27,259 bases of DNA from Reticulitermes lucifugus (Eukaryota; Arthropoda; Insecta; Blattodea; Rhinotermitidae): the NCBI GenBank assembly GCA_026260175.1, contig JAKCWW010000040.1:130594-157852 (forward strand), written 5' to 3'. Position numbers and translations under genes: made by a program. Shown in pieces: positions 11,405 to 21,060 of the stretch (its first letter is position 1; every line of letters starts with the position of its first letter). Below the pieces are notes generated by a model. It did no database searches. It was not told the origin of the DNA and was given only the letters and a program-made list of their open reading frames with translations.

Positions 11405-11797
11405 CTGCATCACTGATTGAATGGCTCAAAGTTTGGTGACTATACGTCAATGGATTTCTGCGGGCAGAGAATTGAAACTTACGGATGGACGACCTTTGGA
11501 GAAATAATTACATAAAGGCGAGAAAAGTTAATGAATTTGTGAACATACTGTGACGACAAGTGATACTTGTAAAATACTGTCTATTTCAATAATAAAAATT
11601 TGCATCAAAATCAGTTTTTCTCCTGTAGTTACCAGTCATTTATTTATGTGTGATTAGTTTAACCACACTATCACTAAACCAGACTGTAAATTGTCAAATA
11701 GTGCAGTATGGTAATTAGTGCATAATAAATTTAAAAACGTGTAGAATTAAAACATAGCACAATAATTACAAGCATCAGTACAAAACGTTTTGGAGGA
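11405..11797. other. Non-coding spacer between two family A SINEs
   Basis: AT-rich sequence with nothing recognisable. It separates two oppositely oriented insertions of the same SINE family. Confidence 0.6.
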
Positions 11798-11810
11798 ACT
11801 AAGGAATGTT
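11798..11810. repeat. Target-site duplication, left copy (13 bp)
   Basis: ACTAAGGAATGTT is repeated exactly at 12073-12085 around the minus-strand family A SINE. Confidence 0.95.
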
Positions 11811-12072
11811 TTTTTTCCTATGGCTCGACAGCCCCTAGGTGGCCTAGGCCTCCTCATTTTTCGAGATTTCGCGACCACACACACTTTAGACACACCACAC
11901 TCGGTAGGACTCCTCTGGCCGAGTGACCAGCCCGTCGCAGAGACCTCTACCTGACAACACACNNNNNNNNNNNNNNNNNNNNNNNNNNNNNNNNNNNNNN
12001 NNNNNNNNNNNNATCCCAGCAAGCGAGCGGCCGTAGACCCACGCCTTAGACCGCGCGGCCACTGGGATCGGC
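11811..12072 (-). mobile_element. tRNA-derived SINE, family A, with alternative 3' tail and internal gap
   Basis: On the minus strand it starts with GCCGATCCCAGTGGCC, has the family A head, then 50 unknown bases (11963-12012), then the shared body (TAGAGGTCTCTGCGACGGG, TCCTACCGAGTGTG). It ends in a short A tract. The last roughly 63 bases (about 11811-11873), with GAGGAGGCCTAGGCCACC and GGGGCTGTCGAGCCATAGG, are unrelated to the 3' part of the copy at 11116-11391, so this is a subfamily with a different tail. Perfect 13-bp duplications mark the ends. The B box falls in the gap. Confidence 0.93.
11963..12012. other. Assembly gap or masked bases, 50 N
   Basis: Exactly 50 Ns lie inside the SINE. 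The homologous interval in the copy at 11116-11391 (11176-11226) is 51 bases and contains the B box and the start of the body. The gap length therefore agrees with the expected size, although 50 could also be a default filler. Confidence 0.98.
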
Positions 12073-12085
12073 ACTAAGGAATGTT
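12073..12085. repeat. Target-site duplication, right copy (13 bp)
   Basis: Exact match to 11798-11810, immediately beyond the 5' end of the minus-strand SINE. Confidence 0.95.
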
Positions 12086-13734
12086 ACAAAAAACATTAGA
12101 AGGTGTAGACGAGCCCTGGGCCGAGATTTCACCTCGGGACCTACCGTATATGCAGGAGTGCTACCCACGGAACAGCGGCGTTTGACAGTGAACAACCGGA
12201 TGCCTTACTCAGTTCTGTCTATAAATCTGGCGCCAGTCCTTCAAAGAACTGTGTTCATTTTACGCACACAGATTGGAACAAACCTTCCATTAGTCAAGTG
12301 AACCTGACTCCATACCTTCTAGTGAATACGTTGTTGATACTTATCGGACAGGTCATATTTCAATACAAATTGAATAGAAGATATCAATTTCACTTCCAGG
12401 TATATATAGACCTACAAATCCATTGTACTTACATCCAAGAAATTTAAATATTAATAACTACGATCTCTTAGTCAATCAAAAGAAATATGGGATTTCTATA
12501 ACTATAGGAGTTTTGTAATTTGTCCGTTCGAAGTATAACTACGTCGCAGAATGGCGCCATATTATACCAGTCTCATTTTAAGAAAGTATTAAAGTATTCC
12601 TTATCAATAACGAATACAGATGAATCAACTTGTAGCCAGGTCACTACTCATTTACCTGCAACCCACAACAACCCTCCGTCATTCATACATCTCTTGCTCG
12701 AGTACCATCTGACAGTCACGTTTCACACTACATTTATATATTCGTTTTTGGTTTGCTTATGCATCTTACATATTTTGTCAACACAACATTTTCTGTTTTA
12801 AAATTAAATATTTCGCCTTAAAGAAGGACAGAGGGGACAGGAGAATATTATTAAAATGGAACTTTAAAAGCATATATGTGTATGACCTATACTCAGCTCA
12901 TCAGTATGGGGTTTATGTCATGATCTTTTAAATGCGGTAATGCGCATTTTATTGCCCTAGATGACGGAAAATCTCTTGATGAGCTAAGCAACAATAATGA
13001 TCTCAATAAATCTCTAGTTCACAGAGACAGTCATCCTATGAGCATTAGGTCACTGGTACACACCATGAAGCTAGTCGCCACACAATTACCCCATTACTCG
13101 TCTACTTCATAGCGTAAGAACTTAGGTCAGTAAGTAAGTCATATGAGAACATACACAGTCGGCATTACATACCTGTAATCGTTAATGATGTTTGGTTACA
13201 CTTCAGGCAGACTTGGCCGGGTACGATAGCTCTGTTTACATACACAGTAGTTGTAAACCGCTCAACAGACCGTATCGTGTGGAAAGTAAATGGACTGTTT
13301 TCTTAACACACTGCACAGCATTATTAATAATCACCCAATGCACAAATACTGATTACAAGTTTCACAAGAGCAAAAACGCCAGTCTCACAATACACGTGAA
13401 GCAGAAGAGAATCACTGCTTCACTAGGATAGTAAGCAAACTGATGGCGTCAACACACAGAAGAAGACATGCCACGCCATTACCCTCAGCACTGTTACACA
13501 TGATACAAGACATGTCAATGAAACAGCGCCACAGGTGGACAGAAAAGTAACTACCACAACCTAAACGCAAGTCCGAATACACACGTGTGCCTACGTACGT
13601 CACGACATATGCTCGGTATGATTTAACAGCAAGAATACTTTTCCTTAGACCATAACATGGCACTGTTGCTGCATGAAACATTATGATATAGGGCATTTAT
13701 TGTATGAACTATGTTTGTCCGTAAGGTAAATATA
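12086..13734. other. Non-coding stretch, no gene recognised
   Basis: Reading frames are 94 codons or shorter and carry no recognisable motif. A TAAG/TAAGT cluster near 13123-13140 is the only simple-sequence hint. Confidence 0.5.
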
Positions 13735-13940
13735 AAGCGCGACATGACAAGATGTGCAGGAGTGGAATTACAGGCCCACTCATTCTGAACCTGGACTCTA
13801 GATGGATGTCAGCGGACAGCTTCACGGCCCGGCCACTTTGCCCTCGCAAAAACAGCCCGATGTAAGCTGCGTAGGTCGCAGAGCCGGTATGGATAATTTC
13901 GAAAAGAGACGCCTCCTGCCCGTATGTTACGTCAAAAAAC
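13735..13940 (-). mobile_element. tRNA-derived SINE, family B, diverged and 5' truncated
   Basis: Plus-strand order is CGCGACATGACAAGATG, GGAGTGGAATTACAGGCCC, ACTCATTCTGAACCTGG, CAGCTTCACGGCCC, AGCCGGTATGGATAATTTCG. It aligns block by block with the complete minus-strand copy at 14609-14904 (CGCGACATGAAGGCAT, GGAGTAGAAGTTTAGCTC, ACTCATGCTTAACTGC, CAACTTCACCCCTCGG, AGTCGGTCTGGACGTTTCG). The tRNA-like head is missing or unrecognisable after about 13940. The 63-codon frame opening at 13802 reads through it and resembles conceptual translations of this SINE type seen from memory; it is not a gene. Confidence 0.8.
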
Positions 13941-14599
13941 CTCCTGAAATCCCGTATGATGGAACAGTCTCATCCAAAAGCAAAACACGTTGAAATTGTA
14001 ATATATAATTAGACACAAAGCATTATGTCGGCGACAGAGAACCTGACAGCTGTAATAAAGTCAACTGACGCATGCTAATGCAGAGAGCGTTCTGACCGTT
14101 GCACCGCTAAGGGAATTACACCCGTCATTCGAAGGCCTTGCGTCCAACATCGAACTAAACACAGAAAGTCGTAAACAGATTTTTGAACGTGAACTAGTGA
14201 CAGAAAGCGAGGGTACATTTGGAACAGATTCACTGCTTGTTTTTTTAGTTCAATAAAAGCAAATATTACATAAAGTCTGGTCTGGTACACCTATAGGAAA
14301 AAATGAATAATACACGGTACACAATACAACGAATTTCACGAAATGTTCGGGACAATTTTTGAAGGTATTAAAAATAAATTTAAAGCATTTAATTTATTAA
14401 AATATAAGACTATACTGGGTAATGAGCTAGTCTCCTCATAGTTGCAAAATTCTTTAAGTCCTATAATTACTCATTAAGCTTTGCATATCTCTAACAATAA
14501 CCGAAAACTCTTATACGGTTCCCTTTTTTCTGGACTAATTTTGAACACGTCCCTCAAATATTCTGTTCCTCCCAGTGACTTCTTGGTCCAAGGTTCTAG
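13941..14599. other. Non-coding spacer between two family B SINEs
   Basis: On the minus strand, the segment around 14085-14115 contains CTTAGCGGTGCAACGGTCAG, which resembles the A-box region of a tRNA. No B box follows at the right distance, so no element is called. Confidence 0.5.
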
Positions 14600-14608
14600 T
14601 TTTTCAAA
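14600..14608. repeat. Target-site duplication, left copy (9 bp)
   Basis: TTTTTCAAA is repeated exactly at 14905-14913, flanking the complete family B SINE. It is short and T-rich, so weaker evidence than the 13-bp duplications, but it abuts the 5' end of the element precisely. Confidence 0.75.
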
Positions 14609-14904
14609 AGGTAAAATTGCTAAAATTATCCCTGTTCGCGACATGAAGGCATATTAGGGGGAGTAGAAGTTTAGCTCTACTCATGCTTAACTGCTGCAAC
14701 TAGACAGAGATGAGTGGTCAACTTCACCCCTCGGCTGCCTTAAACCCGGGGAAAGAATCTTAATATCAATATAATAGGAGGTTGTTGGGACCAAGAGTCG
14801 GTCTGGACGTTTCGGAAAATATAAAATGTCTTGCCCTACCGGGATTCGAAACCCGGATCGTCCAGCCCGTACCCTAGTCAATAGACCGACTACGCTATCC
14901 CGGC
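14609..14904 (-). mobile_element. tRNA-derived SINE, family B, complete
   Basis: On the minus strand this 296-bp element starts GCCGGGATAGCGTAGTCGG (tRNA-like head with an A-box-like stretch). Its B box (GGGTTTCGAATCCC, plus positions 14841-14854) carries one extra T relative to the usual motif. The body includes CGAAACGTCCAGACCG, ACCTCCTATTATATTG and TGAAGTTGACCACTCATC, and the 3' part includes AAGCATGAGTAGAGC and TAATATGCCTTCATGTCGCG. The extreme 3' segment is AT-rich and ends at a 9-bp direct repeat matching the 5' flank. Related copies lie at 13735-13940 and 22695-23400. It has no coding capacity. Confidence 0.92.
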
Positions 14905-14913
14905 TTTTTCAAA
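14905..14913. repeat. Target-site duplication, right copy (9 bp)
   Basis: TTTTTCAAA matches 14600-14608 exactly and lies directly at the 5' end of the minus-strand SINE. Confidence 0.75.
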
Positions 14914-15298
14914 CGCGCATAATTGTACAGCAGAAAGAAATTAATAATCTAGTGTATAAATGACCAATAATTCTTAAGTGAAATAAATACCCAAAACTCT
15001 ACGCTTAGGACTCTCTCTATACGGTAGCCTATTGGGGAAGAAAAACGACGCTTCATTAATTCCCAACCGAATAGGGTTCTTGTATAATACAGGATAATAG
15101 AAATACGGGAATTCGTCAAAAGATTTTTTCTAGCCTGTCGGTTTATAATATTTGTTCTGCTGCTTCCGTTTTAATTCCACCACCTTTGTCCCAAAAGCTT
15201 TCCTGGAATTTCATCCCTTCTTCTTGTAGTAAGACGCACCGGTCAACTCGGCCGTAACTAGCGTGTTGTTTCAGCTGTCATCCAACGTCAGGAAAAGA
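14914..15298. other. Non-coding stretch, no gene recognised
   Basis: No repeat, RNA gene or motif was seen in these 385 bases. Confidence 0.5.
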
Positions 15299-15487
15299 AC
15301 CAACCACCACCACCACAATAATAATAACCAACAACCAACAACAACCAATAAAACAACCAACAACAACCAATAACAACAACCAACAACAACCAATAAAACA
15401 ACCAACAAGAACCAATAACAACCAACAACAACCAATAAAACAACCAACAAGAGCCAATAACGACAACCAATAACAGCAACAACAACA
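15299..15487. repeat. CAA/CCAA-rich minisatellite with 42-45 bp higher-order units
   Basis: Short words (CAACCAA, CAACAA, CCAATAA) form longer units marked by AATAAAACAACCAACAA at about 15347, 15392 and 15434, that is, steps of 45 and 42 bp. It starts with a CCA trinucleotide run and degrades toward the right. The 108- and 66-codon minus-strand frames, rich in C, W, L, V and Y, are translations of this simple sequence and not proteins. Confidence 0.93.
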
Positions 15488-16554
15488 CGCTTCCTCAGCG
15501 ACAGTCTTCTGCTTTTTTAATGCTCCTTCCTTAGTTGTACTGTCTCGTACACAAACGAATGAGCCAATACGAATACCTTCATTTCGTAGAAAGTAAGTAC
15601 TCAATAAAAATTGATAACATAGAATTAGATCATAACACGAAACAATGTTATGGGCTAACAGAGGAGTTTATACGTACGTTACTCCTTTGAGGCTGTGAAG
15701 GATACGGCGTTAGGAATGAACTTTATTATAATACTTATAGGGTATGCGCCGCTTGTATTAGGTCACAGACTTGAAAACCGTCTTTAATTGACCTGGTTAT
15801 ATAAAAGAACAGATACCCAAAAAGTATAAAGTATGATACAAAAGTATCACAAAACACAAGGGTATTCTAATATGTGGAAAAAATATCTGATTCACAGCAT
15901 GAATATTTGTGGGTATTTTCCATTTCATGGCTTAAATATAATACAGTGCAAAGGATGTTTATTAAATTTAATTCCGTTTTTATCTGTTGGCATGTTTGTT
16001 ATTACGAGTTTAGTAATCGGCATTCCCTTTATACAGTCTAGGATAGTAATTTACAGAACTACAAGTTCCGACAATTTATTAGGAGCACTGAAAATTCATT
16101 GAGTCAGATTTAAGTAGTATGTAACTTAATGTAACAAAGGATGAAGTGTGGTCGAAAAACCAAAAGCATAAAACAGGAGCATCATATAACAAAAGGAACA
16201 GAGTATCGAGAAGTTGCGTACAGCAGAGATAGAAATAAACAGGACAGAACTGCAACAAAGGGGAAGAATTTTTTCTCTGCATTTATGAGGTTACTGGGAA
16301 ATTAGTTTCTGTTTAGGAATTTAATAAGGGTTTAGACTGAAAACAGATGAATAAGTGTTTTACTGGCCAGTACTGCAGCCTGGTTTGGCAGGCTTTACCA
16401 TGACCAGGAATGCGAGGTCTTTACTATATTACCCATCAGTTCTGAATTGAAAGTATGTCATATAAGATTACAAGAAGATCTGAGAAAAACGTACGCGTAT
16501 GCCTAATTTCCTTCAAATGTTAAATCTACACTTAGGGTTTGGAGGGTACTAGAG
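15488..16554. other. Non-coding stretch, no gene recognised
   Basis: The longest frame is 89 codons (15833-16102, plus) with hydrophobic stretches typical of T-rich DNA. No signal of a real gene or mobile element was recognised. Confidence 0.5.
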
Positions 16555-16827
16555 CAGGCCTGAGACATGTGGGCGCCCGGGCAGGCTTATAGTTTTGCGC
16601 CACTTCAAACCGATACGCTTTAAACTTTTTCGGCCTAGGACATGGCTGGTGAAATTTCTTGAGGGCCCGATCCCAAACTGCGGATAATTTTCGGAGAAAT
16701 TCTTCGCGTGTAGAAACCTCAGTTTACTGATACAATACGTCCGATTATTCCAGCGACATTTTAGCGACCCTTACACGTTAGTTCCCCGGGCAGCTGTCCG
16801 GCTGACCCGCCCCTTAAACCGGCCCTG
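16555..16827. mobile_element. Probable non-autonomous hAT-like DNA transposon remnant
   Basis: Read inward, the right end is CAGGGCCGGTTTAAGGGGCG and continues with CAGCTGCCCGGGG; the left end is CAGGCCTGAGACATG followed by GGGCGCCCGGGCAGG. A CAGGG-like start followed by GC-rich G/C runs is typical, from memory, of hAT-superfamily terminal inverted repeats. The enclosed 273 bp have no coding capacity, as in miniature elements. The two ends match only loosely and the expected 8-bp duplication (left TACTAGAG, right AAGTGTGT) is absent. It could therefore be an eroded element or two unrelated fragments. Confidence 0.45.
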
Positions 16828-18261
16828 AAGTGTGTTATAAACGAATACTTACAGGACATCCTATTCGACACTTGAACGCTACTTCTACCACATGAAAGTT
16901 TTAAAACATATTTTAGACATTTGAATTTTTGTTGAATTTTCAAATTTTGAACTATACCCACATTTACGATGATGGTTTATCTAAAATATCGGCACATATC
17001 TACTAGAACACACGCCGTCACATTCCAGATATATTTTAAGCTGTGAAAACCACAGATCTCACCGAACGGATTACATTTATCTACGACAGTAAATCCATTG
17101 ACTGTTAATTTATTTAACGACGCTGCTTCAGGTAATTAATTTACGTACGTCGAAAGGTATGGTCTGCGGTGACTTGTTAACGATGAATTAGAGAGGATAT
17201 TAAAGGAATAAGTCGTGACCAATAAAGATAGTCTACTGTGTTGCTAATGTCCAGAGAGACAATAAAAGTGAAACCTTAGTCACGATAGCCTGCATATGAG
17301 CAGAGATTTGAACCCGAAATCTCCCGATGACGAAGAAATCAATCACTCAATAGCGATATTTGGTGATGACAGGAAATTAAAAATTACTAAGTTCGGACAG
17401 CCTGAAGCGCCATGATGTTAAATTAAATTTTCCTCAAAACCGATAAGCGGTGGAAGTTTTATATTCAGCTATACATACGTGATGGAGCATGTTTGTATAA
17501 CATTACAAACAAAACAAAGCTCGCTAATATCGGCTGTTCACCAGTTCAGTGAACGTGTGTGAAAAACATTTATAAAGGGCACATTTGTTTGAAGTTTTCA
17601 TACACTGGAGCCAGTTAGGACATGTGATTATTCTCGCTCGTGAGTCAAAATAGTCCTCTAACAAATCTCAAAAACGACTAAAATTTTCAAATTCACCCTA
17701 CAGTCAAACCAGACATAAAGGAAATAAAATACTAATAGCATACGATTGTTACAGAAGACCTTCAGAGACGATTTGCTAAATTTGATTTCTGTACGAAGTC
17801 TACAAATTTCTTCCATGCCATAAACTTTTTACTTAAACTGGTTACTTCGTGATTACGTTCACGAAAACTTGATACATAAAAGCAGCGAATTTATTGTGCT
17901 TAGCTAGACGATAATCAAGTCATACCCAACAACACAGATTTAAGACTGTGTACTATCGGAAGTTAGTGGACAGAATTTACCTACTTTGTATTGTTCATTC
18001 AGTGCTTTGTGGATAAGCAATTCACAACACCCAGACGAACAAATGCACAATATTATTCCATACTGTTGCATTCGTTCTATGCAGTTTTACTCTGATATTT
18101 TTATATTGATATATCTCTTTTGCTTGCTGGGAACTGATAAACAGTATTGTAAATTTTGTTGGTATGGGTGTTGTGACTTAGAATTTACCAAGTCGTTCTT
18201 TACTTCCAAAATATCATAGCGTTTAACGATATACGTGTAGTATACTGCCATTCACGCCAAT
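16828..18261. other. Non-coding stretch with weak repeat relics
   Basis: A degenerate tRNA-like segment lies at 17283-17372 (listed separately). Near 18029-18090, GACGAACAAATGCACAATAT resembles CCAACAAATGCACAAGATTA in the inverted-repeat element at 22910-23328, and the following bases also align loosely, so this may be a distant relative. Nothing else was recognised. Confidence 0.45.
17283..17372 (-). repeat. Degenerate tRNA-like segment
   Basis: On the minus strand a B-box-like GGGTTCAAATCTC (plus 17306-17318) is preceded by GCTATTGAGTGATTG, a loose A-box match at a suitable distance. This may be the head of an old SINE. No body or flanking repeats were seen. Confidence 0.25.
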
Positions 18262-18890
18262 AAGAAAAGTACAGCCCTTTTTATACAAGTTTTCACAAAA
18301 CTAATATATACTGAACGACAACATTTGCAGATCTCTTATAACCGGATTTTTTAAATAATCTGACAATTAATATTGAAATTACGGATTGAATTTCACGTGC
18401 GCCCATCAGTAAATTACGGCTTTCACTGCGCTTCCTTTCACAAAACTTAAGGCTCTCAATAAAGTTTTGTGAGCATTTTCTATGCCGAATTTCACCCAGA
18501 TCGGGCAGTGGATGTGGAAAGTACGGATGCCCGTAAGTGAAGTATGGCTTTTAGTGCAACGATTTTCATGAAACTAACAAATTCTGAATGGTATTGCGGT
18601 AGATCTTTGATGCCGAATGTTAGGTGAATCGGTGAAGAAATATGAAACTAGGGGTACAAAATCAGTTACATCCTTAAGTATAACTACCACTGAGCCGAAT
18701 TTCACGAAACTCACGCTTTATGCAAAAAATGTTGTAGAGAATTCCTACTCCGAACTTCATAAGAAAACTACAATATACTTAGTGGCTGAGAAGTTATACT
18801 GTCACATACGGGCAGAAGGACGGACGTGGTCTCCATACAGGGCGTTCTTTTTTACTTTGCAAAGAACACCTGACAACAGTGCCTTGTTCA
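18262..18890 (+). repeat. Dispersed repeat copy 1: degenerate modules of about 130-145 bp
   Basis: The core TTTCACRAAACT (one unit reads TTTCATGAAACT) recurs at 18291, 18436, 18564 and 18700, steps of 145, 128 and 136 bp. It is usually followed 45-50 bases later by a second shared word such as TGCCGAATTTCAC (about 18483) or TGCCGAATGTTAGG (about 18610). A final module ends with GTGGCTGAGAAG and GGGCAGAAGGACGG. The same layout, flanks and ending occur at 24478-24975. The 94-codon frame at 18617-18901 spans the last modules; it looks like repeat translation, not a protein. Divergence between modules indicates great age. Confidence 0.75.
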
Positions 18891-21004
18891 GGGCATTCTG
18901 AAGTGTGTATTTTAAGAGTGCCTCCAAGTTTCAGCACCATAAAAAGCTATGCTCCAAATGTAGCACGACAATAATTACACAATGATTTAAGCAACATCAG
19001 TATGCCAACTGCATACTGAAGCTTGTACGAGACGACAGAACAAAGAAGTGGAATTATCAACTGTACGAATATCAGTAGAGAAACCCCTTTACGTTAATTG
19101 CAAAAAGAACATAGAATTGAGTCACGATTCCCTCGGCACGTCATTTTATGCTGAGCACAGCACCGAAAATTATACTTTCATATGCAGGTATTTGGTAGCG
19201 TGCAATGGAAGTTACATGATTTCACCCATGTGTGGGTTAATTAGGGCCTCCAGTGTTCTCATCCCAAAAGTTGGCTATGCAGAGCGACCTCGCCTGCATC
19301 ATTAAACCTCATTTACCTAGCGCTTTAGACCATGCGTCAGCTGACAGTAGCCAAGTGTGCGAGTTCCCAGCTGTACAGTGGACTACTCAACTACGCTCTC
19401 AGAGCACTACCTACCAACAAAATATATTGTGTTCTTGAATAAAGAATGACAATTTTTACTTCGACGGACAAAGCCTGTATATATTCAGAAAATCCTTTCT
19501 CAGAGACTCTACTTACCTCTTGAGCTTCCACATTCAGTGATTTTAGATTAAAACATAAGATCATTGCCGCAGAGTTAATATCTGATCACGCTACAGACAT
19601 CAGGAATTATTTTGTTACGTTTAGAATAGCTATCAGGCATACAGAATAAAATAACAGTAAATTGGCCCTATATTTCGCAACTAAAAGCCACAATGACGTT
19701 CAAAAGCTTAATAAAAGTGGCATTTACATAATTTCAAACAATGTCATATACATAAGAATTGTTTTACTTAATACTTCAATGACAACAACGACCTTCGCCG
19801 AAATATGAAGCCACACTCCTTGACATAAAATTTAACTAAAGATAATTCCATTAAATGCAGTTCTATGGAGACATTGGCACTTGCTCAGTTTTCCGCCATC
19901 AAGGAATATGAAGCTGCAGTTTAAATAATCATATTCTGAGGCAGATGATTCCTTTCACAACATCGCACCCAATTGCTGTAGGATAAACTTCAATAATTTT
20001 ATATTAATCTAGGCCCAAGTCTCTATAGTGTTGTTTTTCCTTGTCCATTTTAGTGACTACAATGTTTCATGAACTTGTTAGTTCTGCATACTAGGTAGAA
20101 GCGCACTAATAATATCTGCGAAATGTGTAAATTCTGACGTTCCTCATTATGCAGTTCTCTCCAATCCTACGTGTATTCCCTACTTGTTCCACACACTCAT
20201 TCTGTCTCAAGCAATTAATTGCCACTCTCGCGATGACATGAATACCCAGAATGATAGGTCCATTACTAGAAATAAAAGCAAGAATTATCATATTGCCCCA
20301 TTTGAATGTCCAAGTTACATTTAAAAAGAGTGTAGTAAGGCAACTATGCAGATGCTGTCCTTTCGCTAGACATTGCTTACTTGCTCAGCTGTTATACATA
20401 CATAGTACAGAAGTTCAAAGATCCGCCTACAAATTTTTAAAGTTCTGGCTCTGTTATTTTATGTGCGCGCCGTCTGTTGTCCGCCGACGGACCAACTTTC
20501 ACGGCCGTGTAAAACAAGATTTATTTTAACATTAAAAATAATGTTTATTATTCGGCCCTGCACATGTAGAAACAATTTCTTTCCACTGAGTGTCTCGGAA
20601 GCCAAAATACACGTATATATATTTGTTATTATGTACGACCTACGTTTTGACGTATCAAATTAAACTGGCAGCATGACTTCCACGTCGACAATAAGACTCA
20701 TTTCTGTATAATTTGTGTCTACCCTTTGTTTACTTAAAGACTAATCTTATTAACAATTTTCAATATATTGAAATTGAAATCTTATGAACGTGAGTAAATA
20801 CGACACATACTGTAACCCCACCCCTAGAAATCTCATCTGTTGACGTCAAGGGCCACACCTACTGAAGTGTCTAGGTACTTACAACATTACGTCATATTGT
20901 AGCGGAGAATTTCCTTTTTTTTTAACTATCTGCCTAATGTAAAACGACTCACGGTAAGTTAGTTTATGATATATTTGAAAAGCAGATGCCCTAAGACTTT
21001 CAAT
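18891..21004. other. Long non-coding stretch, no gene recognised
   Basis: A segment around 19240-19450 with an AATAAA at about 19438 and moderately GC-rich sequence before it could be a relic terminal repeat or 3' end of a retrotransposon, but no partner repeat was found. Reading frames reach only 92 codons and show no known motif. Confidence 0.45.
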
Positions 21005-21060
21005 TACGCGCTATGAAGATTCAAGCCTTGTGGGATGTGACGCCGTGTAGTTGGATGAAT
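21005..21060 (+). repeat. Short relic of a dispersed repeat, related to 7035-7220
   Basis: The peptide word KIQALWDVTPCSW from 21016 is, from memory, a recurrent conceptual translation of an insect interspersed repeat. The bases around GTGACGCCGTGTAGTTGG match the corresponding part near 7050-7070. The remaining 40 codons of the 64-codon frame show no further match. It is not a gene. Confidence 0.4.

Noticed and set aside
11747..12074. Frames running through the N gap
   Set aside because: They depend on unknown bases and lie within the minus-strand SINE.
14085..14120. tRNA-like A-box stretch on the minus strand
   Set aside because: There is no B box at a suitable distance and no second copy here.
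15278..15604. Cysteine-, leucine- and tryptophan-rich frame of 108 codons on the minus strand
   Set aside because: It is a direct translation of the CAA-rich minisatellite; another frame gives the same kind of peptide.
19240..19450. Solo long terminal repeat ending near an AATAAA
   Set aside because: No TG...CA ends, target-site duplication or partner copy could be identified.
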